Shown here piece by piece: positions 25,614-35,619 of a DNA stretch of 48,881 nucleotides. Position numbers and translations under genes: made by a program. The notes under the pieces were generated by a model. The model had not been told where the DNA came from. It saw only the letters and a program-made list of their open reading frames with translations, and did not search any database. Each line of letters opens with the position of its first letter. The first letter of the stretch is position 1. The stretch comes from Hymenobacter profundi (lineage in GTDB: Bacteria; Bacteroidota; Bacteroidia; Cytophagales; Hymenobacteraceae): positions 1 through 48,881 of the forward strand of contig NZ_JAHWGL010000028.1 of the NCBI RefSeq assembly GCF_019334315.1. Reading direction: 5' to 3'.

Positions 25614-28600
25614 ATGAAACACCCTTACCTGGTGAAACTATTGTTTCTCCTGCTATTTGTGTGCGCTGGTTTCACTGGCGCATTCGCCCAAACCGGCTCC
25701 ATAAGCGGCCGCGTATTGGACGAACAAAAACAGGGCTTGCCCGGCGTAACCGTTGTGATAGAAGGCACCTCGCTTGGCAACTCCACCAATGCCGATGGTA
25801 CCTATTCTATTCAGAATGTGCCCACTGGCCCGCAGATACTGATTATTTCCTTCGTAGGCTATAATACGCAACGCCAACCCGTTACGGTAAACAATGGCCA
25901 GAACACGGCTGTACCCAACGTGGTAATCGGTGAAAACACCACCCTGTTGAACGAAGCAGTGGTAGTAGGCTACGGCACGCAGCGCAAAGAAGACGTGACG
26001 GGTGCCGTGACGCAGATTGATGAGAAGCAATTCGTGAAGGGCCAGGTAACCAACCCCGAGCAGCTGATTCAGGGCAAGGTAGCTGGCGTGCAGATCACGA
26101 CCGGCGGTGGTGCCCCCGGCTCGGCTACCACCATCCGTATCCGTGGGGGCTCGTCGCTGAATGCCAGCAACGACCCGCTGATTGTAATTGACGGCGTACC
26201 AGTAGACAACAGCGGCGTGAGTGGCGCCGCCAACGCGCTGAGCCTCATCAACCCCAACGACATCGAGACCTACACGGTGTTGAAAGACGCATCGGCCACG
26301 GCTATCTACGGCTCGCGTGCCTCGAACGGCGTTATCCTTATCACCACCAAGCGGGGTGTGCAGGGCGAGAAAATAACGGTGAACGTTAGCTCGCTGGCTT
26401 CTGTCTCGAAGCGCTACAACTCGGTAGACGTTCTATCGGCCAATCAGCTACGCAATACCGTAGCCAGCGTGGCACCCACCAAAAGCAACCTACTGGGTTC
26501 CAGCAACACCAACTGGCAGGACGAGATTTTCCGCACGGCTTTCACCTCCGATAACAACGTGAGCGTGGCCGGCGCAGCGGGTAAATTACCCTTCCGGGTT
26601 TCGTATGGCAACCTGGAGCAGCAGGGTATTCTGCGCACCAACCGCCTTATTCGTAACACGGGCTCTATCAGCCTCACCCCCGTTCTGTTCGATAACACCC
26701 TGAAAGTGAACTTGAATTTGAAGGGTTCGATCATCGACAACAACTTTGCTGACGCTGGTGCCGTTGGTGCAGCCCTGGCTTTCGATCCTACCCAACCCGT
26801 GCGCAGCGGCGCCGAAGGCTACGGCGGCTACTTCGAGTACCTGCAAAGCGCCGGCGGTGTGCCCCAACAGAACGTACCCCGCAACCCAGTGGCCCTGCTA
26901 GAGCTGCGCCGCGACCGGAGCACCGTGAAGCGGAGCATCGGCAACATTCAGCTAGACTACGCCCTACCCTTCTTCCGCGACCTGCACGCCAACGTGAACC
27001 TGGGCTACGACATCACCCGCAGCAACGGCAGCAACCTGGTTGATGCAACGGCCGCAGCTGCGTATTTCAACCGGCCACTGGATCCTGCCATTACCGACCG
27101 CCAGGGCGGCTCCTTTAACCGCTACGCCCAGAACCGCGACAACAAGCTGCTAGAAGCCTACCTCAACTACACCAAGCAACTCGGCGAAACCCGCCTGGAT
27201 CTGCTGGCTGGTTATTCCTACCAGGACTTTGTAACTACCTCGCCCAATCTGCCTACTTACCTGGCCGACGGTACCACCATCTTCCGGGCAGCAGCAGTTA
27301 ATCCGTTCCGCACACAGTACACCATTCTCTCGTATTACGGCCGCGCTAATCTGAGCATCAACGACCGGTACGTACTTACGGGTACGCTGCGCAACGATGC
27401 CTCGTCGCGCTTCCCCTCCTATAACCGCAACGCCCTGTTCCCCGCTGTTTCGGCCGCGTGGAATATCAAGAACGAGTCGATCCTGAAGGACAACAACACG
27501 TTCTCGGACCTGAAATTGCGCGCTGGTTACGGTATCACGGGTCAGCAGGACATCGTGGGTGCTGCGGGCAGCGACTACCCATACATTCAGCGCTACGTTG
27601 TGAACTCGCTACAGGCGCAGTATGGCTTCTACAATCCTGCTACTAGTCAGTATGAGTACTATATCCCCTACTCTCCGCAGGGCTTCAACCGCAACCTGAA
27701 GTGGGAGCAGACCACCACCTACAACGCCGGTATTGATTATGGTTTCCTGGATGGCCGCCTGAGCGGCTCGGTAGACGTGTACTACCGCAAAACCAAAGAC
27801 CTGTTGGCCGTTATTCCTATTCCAATCCTGACCAACTACACCAACCAGCTGGTGTCGAACGTGGGCTCGTTGGAAAACAAAGGTGTCGAGCTGAATCTGA
27901 ACGCGACGCCGGTACAGGGCGAGCACTGGAACTGGACGCTGAACGCCAACGGTACTTATAACGTGAATAAGATTCTGTCGCTCGGGCCACAGGTAGAAGG
28001 CTTTGCCGGTATTGAAAACAATGGCGTAGCTGGCGGTACCGGCACCAACATTGGTATCTACCGGGTAGGCGAGCCGTCTTCGTCTTTCTACGTGTACAAG
28101 CAAGTGTACGGAACGGATGGCAAGCCGCTGCAAGACGTGTACGCCGACCTGAACGGTGACGGTATCATTAACAGCAATGACCGGTACGTGTACAAGCAGG
28201 CCGCGCCGCCAGTTATCCTGGGCTTCAGCTCCAACGTAAGCTACGACCGCGTGAATCTGGCCTTCACACTGCGCAGCCAGCTTGGCAGCTACTTGTACAA
28301 TAACGTGAACTCGCAGAACGGTACCTACAATGGTCTCACCAGCCAGCCCACGGTGATAACCAACGCTACCCAAGACGCCCTCTACACGGGTTTCACCAAC
28401 CTGAAGCAGGAGCGCTATTCCTCGGATTACTACATCCAGAACGCTTCTTTCCTGCGGATGGAGAACATAACCCTGGGCTACGACGCCGGCAAAATAATGG
28501 GCAACCGCGGGAATCTGCGCCTGACGGCTGCTGTTCAAAACGTGTTCCTGATCACGAAGTATTCCGGTCTCGATCCGGAGATTTTCAACGGGGTTGACAA

Positions 28601-28655
28601 CAACGTGTATCCCCGCCCCCGCACCTACACGATTGGCCTGAACCTCAGCCTATAA
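25614..28655 (+). CDS. susC: SusC-type TonB-dependent outer-membrane transporter
   Basis: A 1013-residue outer-membrane barrel importing oligosaccharides with TonB energy. Order: signal peptide (1-25, ending AFAQ), carboxypeptidase regulatory-like domain (GSISGRVLDEQKQGLPGVTV, about 27-105), the SusC segment EAVVVGYGTQRKEDVTGAV, the plug (IRIRGGSSLNASNDPLIVID, LKDASATAIYGSRASNGVI) and a 22-strand barrel ending YTIGLNLSL. It is followed after 19 bases by its SusD partner and then SusE, so it is the first gene of a glycan utilisation operon. The neighbouring SusE and amylase point to starch or maltodextrin. Confidence 0.96.
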   Translation: MKHPYLVKLLFLLLFVCAGFTGAFAQTGSISGRVLDEQKQGLPGVTVVIEGTSLGNSTNADGTYSIQNVPTGPQILIISFVGYNTQRQPVTVNNGQNTAVPNVVIGENTTLLNEAVVVGYGTQRKEDVTGAVTQIDEKQFVKGQVTNPEQLIQGKVAGVQITTGGGAPGSATTIRIRGGSSLNASNDPLIVIDGVPVDNSGVSGAANALSLINPNDIETYTVLKDASATAIYGSRASNGVILITTKRGVQGEKITVNVSSLASVSKRYNSVDVLSANQLRNTVASVAPTKSNLLGSSNTNWQDEIFRTAFTSDNNVSVAGAAGKLPFRVSYGNLEQQGILRTNRLIRNTGSISLTPVLFDNTLKVNLNLKGSIIDNNFADAGAVGAALAFDPTQPVRSGAEGYGGYFEYLQSAGGVPQQNVPRNPVALLELRRDRSTVKRSIGNIQLDYALPFFRDLHANVNLGYDITRSNGSNLVDATAAAAYFNRPLDPAITDRQGGSFNRYAQNRDNKLLEAYLNYTKQLGETRLDLLAGYSYQDFVTTSPNLPTYLADGTTIFRAAAVNPFRTQYTILSYYGRANLSINDRYVLTGTLRNDASSRFPSYNRNALFPAVSAAWNIKNESILKDNNTFSDLKLRAGYGITGQQDIVGAAGSDYPYIQRYVVNSLQAQYGFYNPATSQYEYYIPYSPQGFNRNLKWEQTTTYNAGIDYGFLDGRLSGSVDVYYRKTKDLLAVIPIPILTNYTNQLVSNVGSLENKGVELNLNATPVQGEHWNWTLNANGTYNVNKILSLGPQVEGFAGIENNGVAGGTGTNIGIYRVGEPSSSFYVYKQVYGTDGKPLQDVYADLNGDGIINSNDRYVYKQAAPPVILGFSSNVSYDRVNLAFTLRSQLGSYLYNNVNSQNGTYNGLTSQPTVITNATQDALYTGFTNLKQERYSSDYYIQNASFLRMENITLGYDAGKIMGNRGNLRLTAAVQNVFLITKYSGLDPEIFNGVDNNVYPRPRTYTIGLNLSL

Positions 28656-28674
28656 TTGTCTCTCTGATTGTATA

Positions 28675-30285
28675 ATGAAAACATCATATATTTTTCGTCG
28701 CACTTTGGGCCTGGGCCTCGTTGCCGGTTCGATGCTGGCGGTTACGTCGTGTAATGACGACCTGGACCGCGTACCAACCTACGACCTGAATACGGAGAGC
28801 GTATACAAGGATGCCGAGGGCTACCAGCGCGTAGCGGCCAAGGTATACAGTGGTTTCGCCGTAACGGGTGGCCAAGGTCCTGATGCAGCTACGGGTGACA
28901 TTCTGGGCATTGACCAGGGCACTTCCGACTACGTTCGCTCTTTGTGGAGCGCGCAGGAACTGACCACCGATGAGGCGGTTATCCAATGGGGTGACCCCGG
29001 CGTGCAGGACTGGCACAACATGAACTGGACGTCTAGCGGCGTGCTGATTCGGGGTTTGTACAGCCGTATTCTGTACGAGGTAACGCTCTGTAACGGCTTC
29101 CTGGCGCAGGCTACCGATGCCAACCTCAGCAGCCGCGGCATTACGGGTGCTGACCTGACCAACATCCAGCGCCTACGGGCAGAAGTTCGTTTCCTGCGGG
29201 CTTTGGCGTATTACCACGCCCTGGATTTGTTCGGCAACCCACCCTTCGCCACGGAAAACGACGAGATTGGGGGAACCACTCCGCCCCGTCAAACGACCCG
29301 GACTGAGCTATTCACCTACATCGAATCGGAGCTGAAAGCCATTGACGCCGACCTGGCGGCTCCCGGCCAGAACCTCTATGGCCGCGCCGACAAAGCTGCT
29401 GCCTGGACGCTGCTGGCGAAGCTCTACCTCAACGCCAAAGTATACACCGGCACGGAGCGTAACGCTGACTGCGCTACCTACGCCAAACGCGTGATTGACA
29501 GCGGTGTGTACTCCCTGACGCCGCAATACAAGAACCTATTCCGGACCGACAACAACACCAGCAAGGAAATCATCTTCCCGATTGTGTATGACGGCAAGCG
29601 GACGCAAACCTATGGCGGTACTACCTTCCTGACGCACGCCGCTGTATCGGGCACCGCCAACTCCTTCTGGAATCCTGCCCGCTATGGTATTGATGGTGGC
29701 TGGGGCGGTATTCGGACCACGCCGCGCCTGTACCAGCAATTCCCGGATACGGCTGCCGATGCGCGGGCTAAGTTCGTGACGGGCGGCCAGTCGTTGGAAG
29801 TGACGTCGCAAACCACTTTCACCGATGGCTATGTACCCATCAAGTTCAAGAACATCTCCTCTACCGGCGCTCCTGGCTCCGATCTGGTGTTTGTAGATAC
29901 TGACTTCCCGATGTTCCGCTTGGCTGATGTGTACCTGATGTACGCCGAAGCAGCCCTGCGCGGCGGCGGCGACCAGGCCCTGGCTCTCACCTACGTGAAC
30001 CGTGTGCGGGCGCGGGCATTCAACAATGCCCCTGCTGGCAACATCACCAGCGGGCAGCTCACGCTGGACTTCATCCTGAACGAACGTTCGCGCGAGCTGT
30101 ACTGGGAGGCTACCCGCCGTACCGACCTGATTCGCTATGAGCGCTTCACCACGGGCGATTACCTGTGGGCCTGGAAAGGCGGTGTGGCCGGTGGCCGGGC
30201 CGTATCCGACGACCGTCGCTTGTTCCCACTTCCGGCCGCTGACCTGAGCGTGAACCCCAACCTAACGCAGAACCCAGGTTATTAA
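28675..30285 (+). CDS. susD: SusD/RagB-type surface glycan-binding lipoprotein
   Basis: A 536-residue lipoprotein (lipobox AVTSC, Cys about residue 26) that caps the SusC channel and binds glycan at the cell surface. The N-terminal part has the TPR-like helices of the family (RLRAEVRFLRALAYYHALDL, then GRADKAAAWTLLAKLYLNAK). The C-terminal part has LADVYLMYAEAALR, YVNRVRARA and the closing FILNERSRELYWEATRRTDL, followed by RLFPLPAADLSVNPNLTQNP. All are SusD signatures. Confidence 0.96.
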   Translation: MKTSYIFRRTLGLGLVAGSMLAVTSCNDDLDRVPTYDLNTESVYKDAEGYQRVAAKVYSGFAVTGGQGPDAATGDILGIDQGTSDYVRSLWSAQELTTDEAVIQWGDPGVQDWHNMNWTSSGVLIRGLYSRILYEVTLCNGFLAQATDANLSSRGITGADLTNIQRLRAEVRFLRALAYYHALDLFGNPPFATENDEIGGTTPPRQTTRTELFTYIESELKAIDADLAAPGQNLYGRADKAAAWTLLAKLYLNAKVYTGTERNADCATYAKRVIDSGVYSLTPQYKNLFRTDNNTSKEIIFPIVYDGKRTQTYGGTTFLTHAAVSGTANSFWNPARYGIDGGWGGIRTTPRLYQQFPDTAADARAKFVTGGQSLEVTSQTTFTDGYVPIKFKNISSTGAPGSDLVFVDTDFPMFRLADVYLMYAEAALRGGGDQALALTYVNRVRARAFNNAPAGNITSGQLTLDFILNERSRELYWEATRRTDLIRYERFTTGDYLWAWKGGVAGGRAVSDDRRLFPLPAADLSVNPNLTQNPGY

Positions 30286-30362
30286 TAAGCAGGCTGCCAA
30301 GCGTCAGTTGGCACTTGGCAGCCTGTCTGGTTCCTTTTTCCGACATTATAATTTCCCACACA

Positions 30363-31439
30363 ATGAAAACTTGGTTTACCAAAATATTGGGAATAGGTGC
30401 AGTTGCCCTAGCCCTTACCGCGTGTGAAAAGGACGAAGATAGAGCGGTAATTAGCTCGAATGGCGGGCCGACGCTTACAGCTTCATCTACAGCCCTTGGC
30501 GCACTTTCTGCCGACAATGCGGCTAAAGAAGCCGTAGTTTTCAATTGGACCAACGCCGATTACGGCTACCCTGCTGCTGTAACTTACACCTTACAGCTTG
30601 ACGTGAAGGGTAACAATTTTAAATCACCTAGCGAATTCACTACTACTGCTACCAAGCGGGCATTTACGGTAGCAGAATTAAACAGCACGTTGCTGGCTTT
30701 AGGAATTGCGCCGGGCTCAACTGGCCAGCTAGATGCACGTGTGCTCTCAAACGTGAGCAGCAACACTACGTATGCGCAGCAATCGGGCGTTACTTCCGTA
30801 ACAGCCATGCCCTACTTATCCATCATTGCGTACCCATCATTGTACGTTCCGGGCAAGTACCAAGACTGGGCTCCTGAAAAAGCACCCAAGATAGCCTCGC
30901 CGGCCAACAACGGCACGTACGAAGGCTACGTGAATTTCACGGATCCTAACGGCTTCAAGTTTACAAGTGCACCTAACTGGGACAATACCAACTATGGTAT
31001 TTCGGGCACTATTACGACTGATCCTGCTACGAAGGAGGTTTCGGGGAAACTTTCTACGACTGGTGGTGACATTTCATTGCCCGCTACAGGCTACTATCGC
31101 TTGATAGTAAATGTTCCTAACCTGACGTGGACGGCTACGCCTACTACTTGGGCAGCCATCGGTTCTGCTACCCCAGGCGGGTGGGACAATCAAACGCCGC
31201 TAACCTACAATACTGCCACCGGCACTTGGTCTGCTACGATGAACCTGAGTGCTGGCGGTGAAGTTAAATTCAGAGCCAATAATGCCTGGGACATCAACTA
31301 CGGTGACAGCAAGGCAGACGGCGTGCTGGATGCTGGCGGCGACAACATCAAAGGTCCCACGGCAGCTGGTAGCTACCTGGTTACGCTTGATTTAAGCCAG
31401 GGTGCTGGTAACTACACTTACTCTATTCGCAAGAACTAA
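30363..31439 (+). CDS. susE: SusE-type outer-membrane starch-binding lipoprotein
   Basis: A 358-residue lipoprotein. The ATG at 30363 (MKTWFTKILGIGAV) is followed by the lipobox ALTACEKDED; the frame opens earlier at 30315 without a signal. The first 120 residues form the SusE Ig-like domain (LTASSTALGALSADNAAKEA, FNWTNADYGYPAAVTYTLQ). The C-terminal third resembles SusE/SusF carbohydrate-binding domains (AIGSATPGGWDNQTPLTYN, WSATMNLSAGGEVKFRAN, GAGNYTYSIRKN). This domain type is the best clue that the locus handles alpha-glucans. Base composition is somewhat poorer in GC than in susC and susD. Confidence 0.88.
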   Translation: MKTWFTKILGIGAVALALTACEKDEDRAVISSNGGPTLTASSTALGALSADNAAKEAVVFNWTNADYGYPAAVTYTLQLDVKGNNFKSPSEFTTTATKRAFTVAELNSTLLALGIAPGSTGQLDARVLSNVSSNTTYAQQSGVTSVTAMPYLSIIAYPSLYVPGKYQDWAPEKAPKIASPANNGTYEGYVNFTDPNGFKFTSAPNWDNTNYGISGTITTDPATKEVSGKLSTTGGDISLPATGYYRLIVNVPNLTWTATPTTWAAIGSATPGGWDNQTPLTYNTATGTWSATMNLSAGGEVKFRANNAWDINYGDSKADGVLDAGGDNIKGPTAAGSYLVTLDLSQGAGNYTYSIRKN

Positions 31440-31458
31440 CGTTCTTCACTGACCTATT

Positions 31459-31495
31459 AAAAAAGGCTCCTGATAATAATCAGGAGCCTTTTTTA
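31459..31495 (+). terminator. Intrinsic terminator of the sus operon
   Basis: AAGGCTCCTGA, a 6-base loop, TCAGGAGCCTT (31463-31490), flanked by A and T runs; a strong hairpin ending in T6. Confidence 0.9.
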
Positions 31496-31600
31496 ATGTT
31501 ACAACTTATCGATAATATTGATTCTACCGGACATCTTCGATTGCGTTAGTATGAATGCTATTGTAGAGTTCAGTTGGCATGCAATAGAAGCCCTTCTACC

Positions 31601-34183
31601 TTACCGCAGCTGCACCGACCCGATATCTACGTGCCTGGCTGCTGGTGCGGCAGGCAACACCACCTGAAGCACCTCGGCATCGGCCAGACGCAACACCGGG
31701 GGCTGCGTGGCGGGCTGAAACGTGAGGGGCAGGAAACTAGGGTAGGGTCGCGGGCTCAGCAGTAAGGGCGCGGGCCGGAAGCTGGTAAGGGGCACGCGTA
31801 CGGTCTGGTGGTCGGTACCCAAGGTAATGGTAGCAGCATAAGCGGCGGCGTCTTTGGTCACCAATACTACCTGTATAACCGTACCCGGTTGGCTGGCCTG
31901 CCCCGTGAGCAGCAACTCTTTGCTGTTGAGCAGGTCCTGATGGCGCCCCTGCACCTTGTCGGTAAAGTATGCTCGCAGGCTCATGGCCGGTCGGTTATCG
32001 GCAGCGCCAGCCTCCGTTTGAGGCTTGCCAAACAGGCGCACGGCCAGAGCACCCGTAGCGGGGCTGGTCACGTAGTCAGCGTAGCTGCCCTCGCCAATGC
32101 GGCCCAGCTCCACCTGGTCGTAGTCGGTGGCAGCGGTGAACAGGGGAAGCGGCGCGGCAGCTGGCACAATGGCTGTTTCCCAGTGCTCGGGGTGGGCGTA
32201 ATCCCACTGGCGTGGAGAGCCCGCAACATTGCCCGGAAACGTAGTGGTTTTGCTACCTTGCTTCACCACTACCCAGTACCGCAGCTGACCGGGATATAGC
32301 AGCTCAGCGGGTACTCTCGCCTCAAACAAGGGGTAGGCCCCGCGCTGCATAGGAATGGTTTGGGTGCGGCCGTAGTAGTGTTGCGCCACCAGCAATACGC
32401 TGTCGGTGGGCGCTAGGCCTACCACGTTGGCGGTGAGGCGCAGCGGCTGCCCAGCCGCTACTTGAGGGTAGGACTTGTGCACCACTTGTAGTCCGGCAAC
32501 GGTGGGCGCGGGTGCCACAAACTCACCCAGCCGCAGCGTACCTAACCGCGTTTGGGAAGTCCAGACAGTGGTTTTCTGCTGCGAAGTCGCTAGCAGGTAT
32601 ACGCCGGGGTGCACAGCTACTGCTCCGTTGGCGGCCTGCGCCTGGGCAGCATTGCCCTCGTTGAGGCCACGCACAGTGAACTGCTGCCCTAAATCGGCCA
32701 GGGAAATCTGCATGGGCTGCGTGTTCCACTCGATGCGCGTGACAGTGCGCCGCAACGACGCTTGCGCGAAGGGGTCTTCTACCTGCACGGCGTCAGGCAT
32801 CACCTCCAGGCGCCACACGCCGGCGGCCAGCTGATCGAGGAAGTAGGCGCCCGTGCCTTCGTAGCGCACTACCGGCGACGACCCTACCCCCGCCACGTGC
32901 CGGAGGGCGGCGGGTTTCCGGGGCTCCGTGCGCGTGGTACTAGTGTAATAAAATGCTTCCGGCGTGTTCATCTCACTGAGCTGCTCGCGGTAGCTGATGC
33001 GGAAGGACCCAAACGTAGAATCGGTGGGGTAGGCCGGCGTAGCCTGCCCGCGCTTCACCTGCCGAAATACCTGCCCAGCAATTAGTAGGCTCAGGGCTTT
33101 CGAGGGAGTGTAGGCCAGGTTCAGGTAGTGCGTTTGGTACTCGGTATTAGCGTAGGCAATGGCCAGGGGGTCGTAGGCAAACTGCGTGGCCCACTGGAAG
33201 CCCGCGGCCCGGAAGCTGCGCGCCATGGCCGGGTACATAATAGGCTGCAAAATATCGGCCGACTCAAACTCGTACACCATCTTCGCTTTTGAGGTGAAGC
33301 GCTTATCCTGACGGTAGGGAATCGGGTATTGATCGACGTAGGGTAGGAAGTTGCCGCGCAGCGTGTGGCCGCTCACCAGGCCTTCGGGATACCACTGGTA
33401 GGTGAGGCCGTCCACTTTGGCATTCAGGATGGCTTCGTGCACTTGTGGGTTTTCGGCAATGTTATAGAACACCGGCTTGCGGCAGCCGGTGTTGCGGATG
33501 GCAGCGGCCATGCGGTCGGCAAAGGCCGTCACCTGCGCGGCGGGCTCGTGGTAGCGCGGCTCGTTGCACACCTCGCAGGCAATGATGTCGGGGTCTTGGC
33601 GGTTGAGTTGCTTGGTGTACGTGTTGCGGTGGTTGAGGAACTGCGTGAGATAACGCTCCTGCGCAGCAATGGCGCGCGGGTTGGTGTAGGCCTGGCCTTT
33701 GTCGTAAATAGACGAGAAGCCCGTCATGGCCGTGTCGGGTTCGGGGTAGCCGTTGCCCCAGTAGGCAATGGGCGTCAGGATAATTTTAATACCCCGCTCC
33801 TTGAGGCGGGCCACCAGAAAATCAAGGAGGCGCAGGTGCTCGTTCTCCAGCAGATTGCCTACCGTATCGGTGATTTCCACGTCCCACACGTGCACCCGAA
33901 ATGCATCGACGCCCAGCCGGGCGAGGTGGTATACGTCCTGTTCGATGGCCTGCTCCGGCGACACGCCCAGGCGCCTGTGGGCGCGGTAGGAATAGGCAAA
34001 CGGCGTGGTATAGTTGACGCCGAACAGCGCTACCTCCTGCTTGCCCTTTTGCCAGCGCAACACGCCCTGTTTGTCAACATATACGTCGCCCTTGGGAACT
34101 GCCTGCTGTTGCGACCACGCAGCCGGCGCCACCATCAGAGAGCAAGACAAAAAGAAGAACAACGAGAGAAAAAGCTTCTGCAT
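31601..34183 (-). CDS. Exported glycoside hydrolase of clan GH-A (GH5/GH2-like barrel)
   Basis: An 860-residue secreted protein. The ATG at 34183 (MQKLFLSLFFFLSC) gives a signal peptide cut near AWSQ (residue 25). Residues 30-420 form a TIM barrel with clan GH-A marks: GVDAFRVHVWDVE on strand 2, CNEPR with acid/base Glu208, and MVYEFES with a nucleophile Glu (305 or 307). The remaining 440 residues are beta-rich accessory domains, without a sorting domain at the C-terminus. The exact family and substrate cannot be read from sequence; a beta-glycan-active enzyme is as likely as one acting with the starch genes. A LacI-type palindrome lies about 100 bases upstream. Confidence 0.82.
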   Translation of the reverse strand: MQKLFLSLFFFLSCSLMVAPAAWSQQQAVPKGDVYVDKQGVLRWQKGKQEVALFGVNYTTPFAYSYRAHRRLGVSPEQAIEQDVYHLARLGVDAFRVHVWDVEITDTVGNLLENEHLRLLDFLVARLKERGIKIILTPIAYWGNGYPEPDTAMTGFSSIYDKGQAYTNPRAIAAQERYLTQFLNHRNTYTKQLNRQDPDIIACEVCNEPRYHEPAAQVTAFADRMAAAIRNTGCRKPVFYNIAENPQVHEAILNAKVDGLTYQWYPEGLVSGHTLRGNFLPYVDQYPIPYRQDKRFTSKAKMVYEFESADILQPIMYPAMARSFRAAGFQWATQFAYDPLAIAYANTEYQTHYLNLAYTPSKALSLLIAGQVFRQVKRGQATPAYPTDSTFGSFRISYREQLSEMNTPEAFYYTSTTRTEPRKPAALRHVAGVGSSPVVRYEGTGAYFLDQLAAGVWRLEVMPDAVQVEDPFAQASLRRTVTRIEWNTQPMQISLADLGQQFTVRGLNEGNAAQAQAANGAVAVHPGVYLLATSQQKTTVWTSQTRLGTLRLGEFVAPAPTVAGLQVVHKSYPQVAAGQPLRLTANVVGLAPTDSVLLVAQHYYGRTQTIPMQRGAYPLFEARVPAELLYPGQLRYWVVVKQGSKTTTFPGNVAGSPRQWDYAHPEHWETAIVPAAAPLPLFTAATDYDQVELGRIGEGSYADYVTSPATGALAVRLFGKPQTEAGAADNRPAMSLRAYFTDKVQGRHQDLLNSKELLLTGQASQPGTVIQVVLVTKDAAAYAATITLGTDHQTVRVPLTSFRPAPLLLSPRPYPSFLPLTFQPATQPPVLRLADAEVLQVVLPAAPAARHVDIGSVQLR

Positions 34184-34627
34184 CAGGAAGATAAAATGGG
34201 AGAATGTAAGCGTAAGCCGGCACTCGTGCGAGCGAAGCAGTGCCCGCATCAGGCCGCCGACTTTAAAACAGCAGCAAGTTAACGCAAACGTTTGTCTAAC
34301 CGGGAAAACCAACGCCCCTACTTGCCAGCCATTGCGTTGCAGTTTGTTACCATTTGCTCTTTCCCCACCCTCTCAGCAACGCCGGGCTGATTGCGTTGTT
34401 TTCGCTGATGTTGATCACTCCCTTTCGCCTTCTTTCGAAACCTGTCTGTTCAGCCAATCAGCAGTTTTTTTCTTGCGCCATATCATTGCTTTCCAATAAC
34501 ATCATGGCCAACGGCTTTCAACTACCGAAAACTTTTCCGTGCTTCGCTATTCTGCGCTACGTAGTACAGTATGCATTCTACCCCAGGATGCTGCGCATTT
34601 CTTCTTTTACTTTCTTCTACCCTACCC
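34184..34627. promoter_or_regulatory. Divergent intergenic region with a LacI-type operator-like palindrome
   Basis: 444 bases between the GH-A hydrolase (minus) and the kinase-like gene (plus). CAAACGTTTG at 34285-34294, read on the minus strand as AACGTTTGCGTTA, agrees with the site at 25365 (AACGTTTGCGGTA). No convincing -7 element was found for either gene, and no other gene is seen. Confidence 0.55.
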
Positions 34628-35479
34628 ATGATCATCATCGCTGACGGCGGCTCCACCAAAACCAACTGGTGCTTAATCGACAACGCGGGCACGCGCATTT
34701 ATTTCAATACCGAAGGCTACAATCCCTACTTCATCAGCACCCAGGGAATTATTGAGTCACTCGAAACAAGCCTGCCCGACAACCTGGACCTGCCGGCCAT
34801 TAGTGAGGTGTATTACTACGGTGCTGGTTGCTCTACCCCAGAGAAGGTGGAAACCGTAGCCGCTGCCATGCGCCATGTGTTCAAGCAGTCGGAAGTATAC
34901 GTGGGACACGATTTGCTGGCCGCCGCCCGCGCTCTGCTGGGTCTGGAAAAGGGCTTTGCTGCCATCCTGGGCACGGGCACCAACACGGCCCTCTACGACG
35001 GTAAGGACGTGACGCTGAACATCGACTCGCTGGGCTATTTCCTGGGCGACGAGGGCTCGGGCTCGTTCATTGGCAAGCGTCTGCTGCGCGACTACATGCG
35101 CGGCTACCTCCCCGACGGCCTGCAAGAGGCCTTCCAGAAGCAATACGAGCTGGACAACGAGGAAATCTTCGACCGCCTCTACAATCAGCCCCTACCCAAC
35201 CGCTTCCTCGCTAGCTTCGCCAAGTTCGCCTACGATCACAATAACGTGAGCTACTGTCGCGAAATCGTGTTGGAAGGTTTCAACACGTTCTTCGACAACC
35301 TGGTAGTGCACTACCCCAACTACCAGGACTACAGCTTCAACTGCATCGGATCGGTGGGCTACAACTTCCGCGACGCCCTCACGCAGGCCGCCAAAAACCA
35401 CAACATGGAAGTCGGCAAAATCATCCGCTCCCCTATTGATGATTTGGTAACTTACCACACCGTCCTCAGCAAGAAATAA
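34628..35479 (+). CDS. N-acetylglucosamine kinase-like protein (BadF/BadG/BcrA ATPase family)
   Basis: A 283-residue sugar kinase-like ASKHA ATPase. The ATG at 34628 (MIIIADGGSTKTNWCLID) puts the phosphate-1 loop DGGSTKT at the N-terminus; earlier in-frame codons add a region without similarity. Further motifs are the adenosine/phosphate-2 region AAILGTGTNTALYDG and LGDEGSGSFIGKRLL with the catalytic and sugar-binding part. The C-terminus IGSVGYNFRDAL fits this kinase family. It probably phosphorylates GlcNAc or a related amino sugar from cell-wall turnover, in the cytoplasm. It stands alone, between divergent and convergent neighbours. Confidence 0.87.
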   Translation: MIIIADGGSTKTNWCLIDNAGTRIYFNTEGYNPYFISTQGIIESLETSLPDNLDLPAISEVYYYGAGCSTPEKVETVAAAMRHVFKQSEVYVGHDLLAAARALLGLEKGFAAILGTGTNTALYDGKDVTLNIDSLGYFLGDEGSGSFIGKRLLRDYMRGYLPDGLQEAFQKQYELDNEEIFDRLYNQPLPNRFLASFAKFAYDHNNVSYCREIVLEGFNTFFDNLVVHYPNYQDYSFNCIGSVGYNFRDALTQAAKNHNMEVGKIIRSPIDDLVTYHTVLSKK

Positions 35480-35555
35480 GGCTGATTTCTTGCTGAGTTG
35501 ATATGCTGGTATACTGACCAGTCATACTTCGGCTCGGCTCAGTAGTACAGACTTT

Positions 35556-35599
35556 CAAACAAAAAAGGCGGCTCCACTTGGAGCCGCCTTTTTTGTTTG
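35556..35599. terminator. Bidirectional terminator
   Basis: A perfect palindrome, CAAACAAAAAAGGCGGCTCC, loop ACTT, and its reverse complement, with A and T runs on both sides. It serves the convergent kinase-like and amylase genes. Confidence 0.93.
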
Positions 35600-35619
35600 A
35601 AAACAATCATCACATCAGC

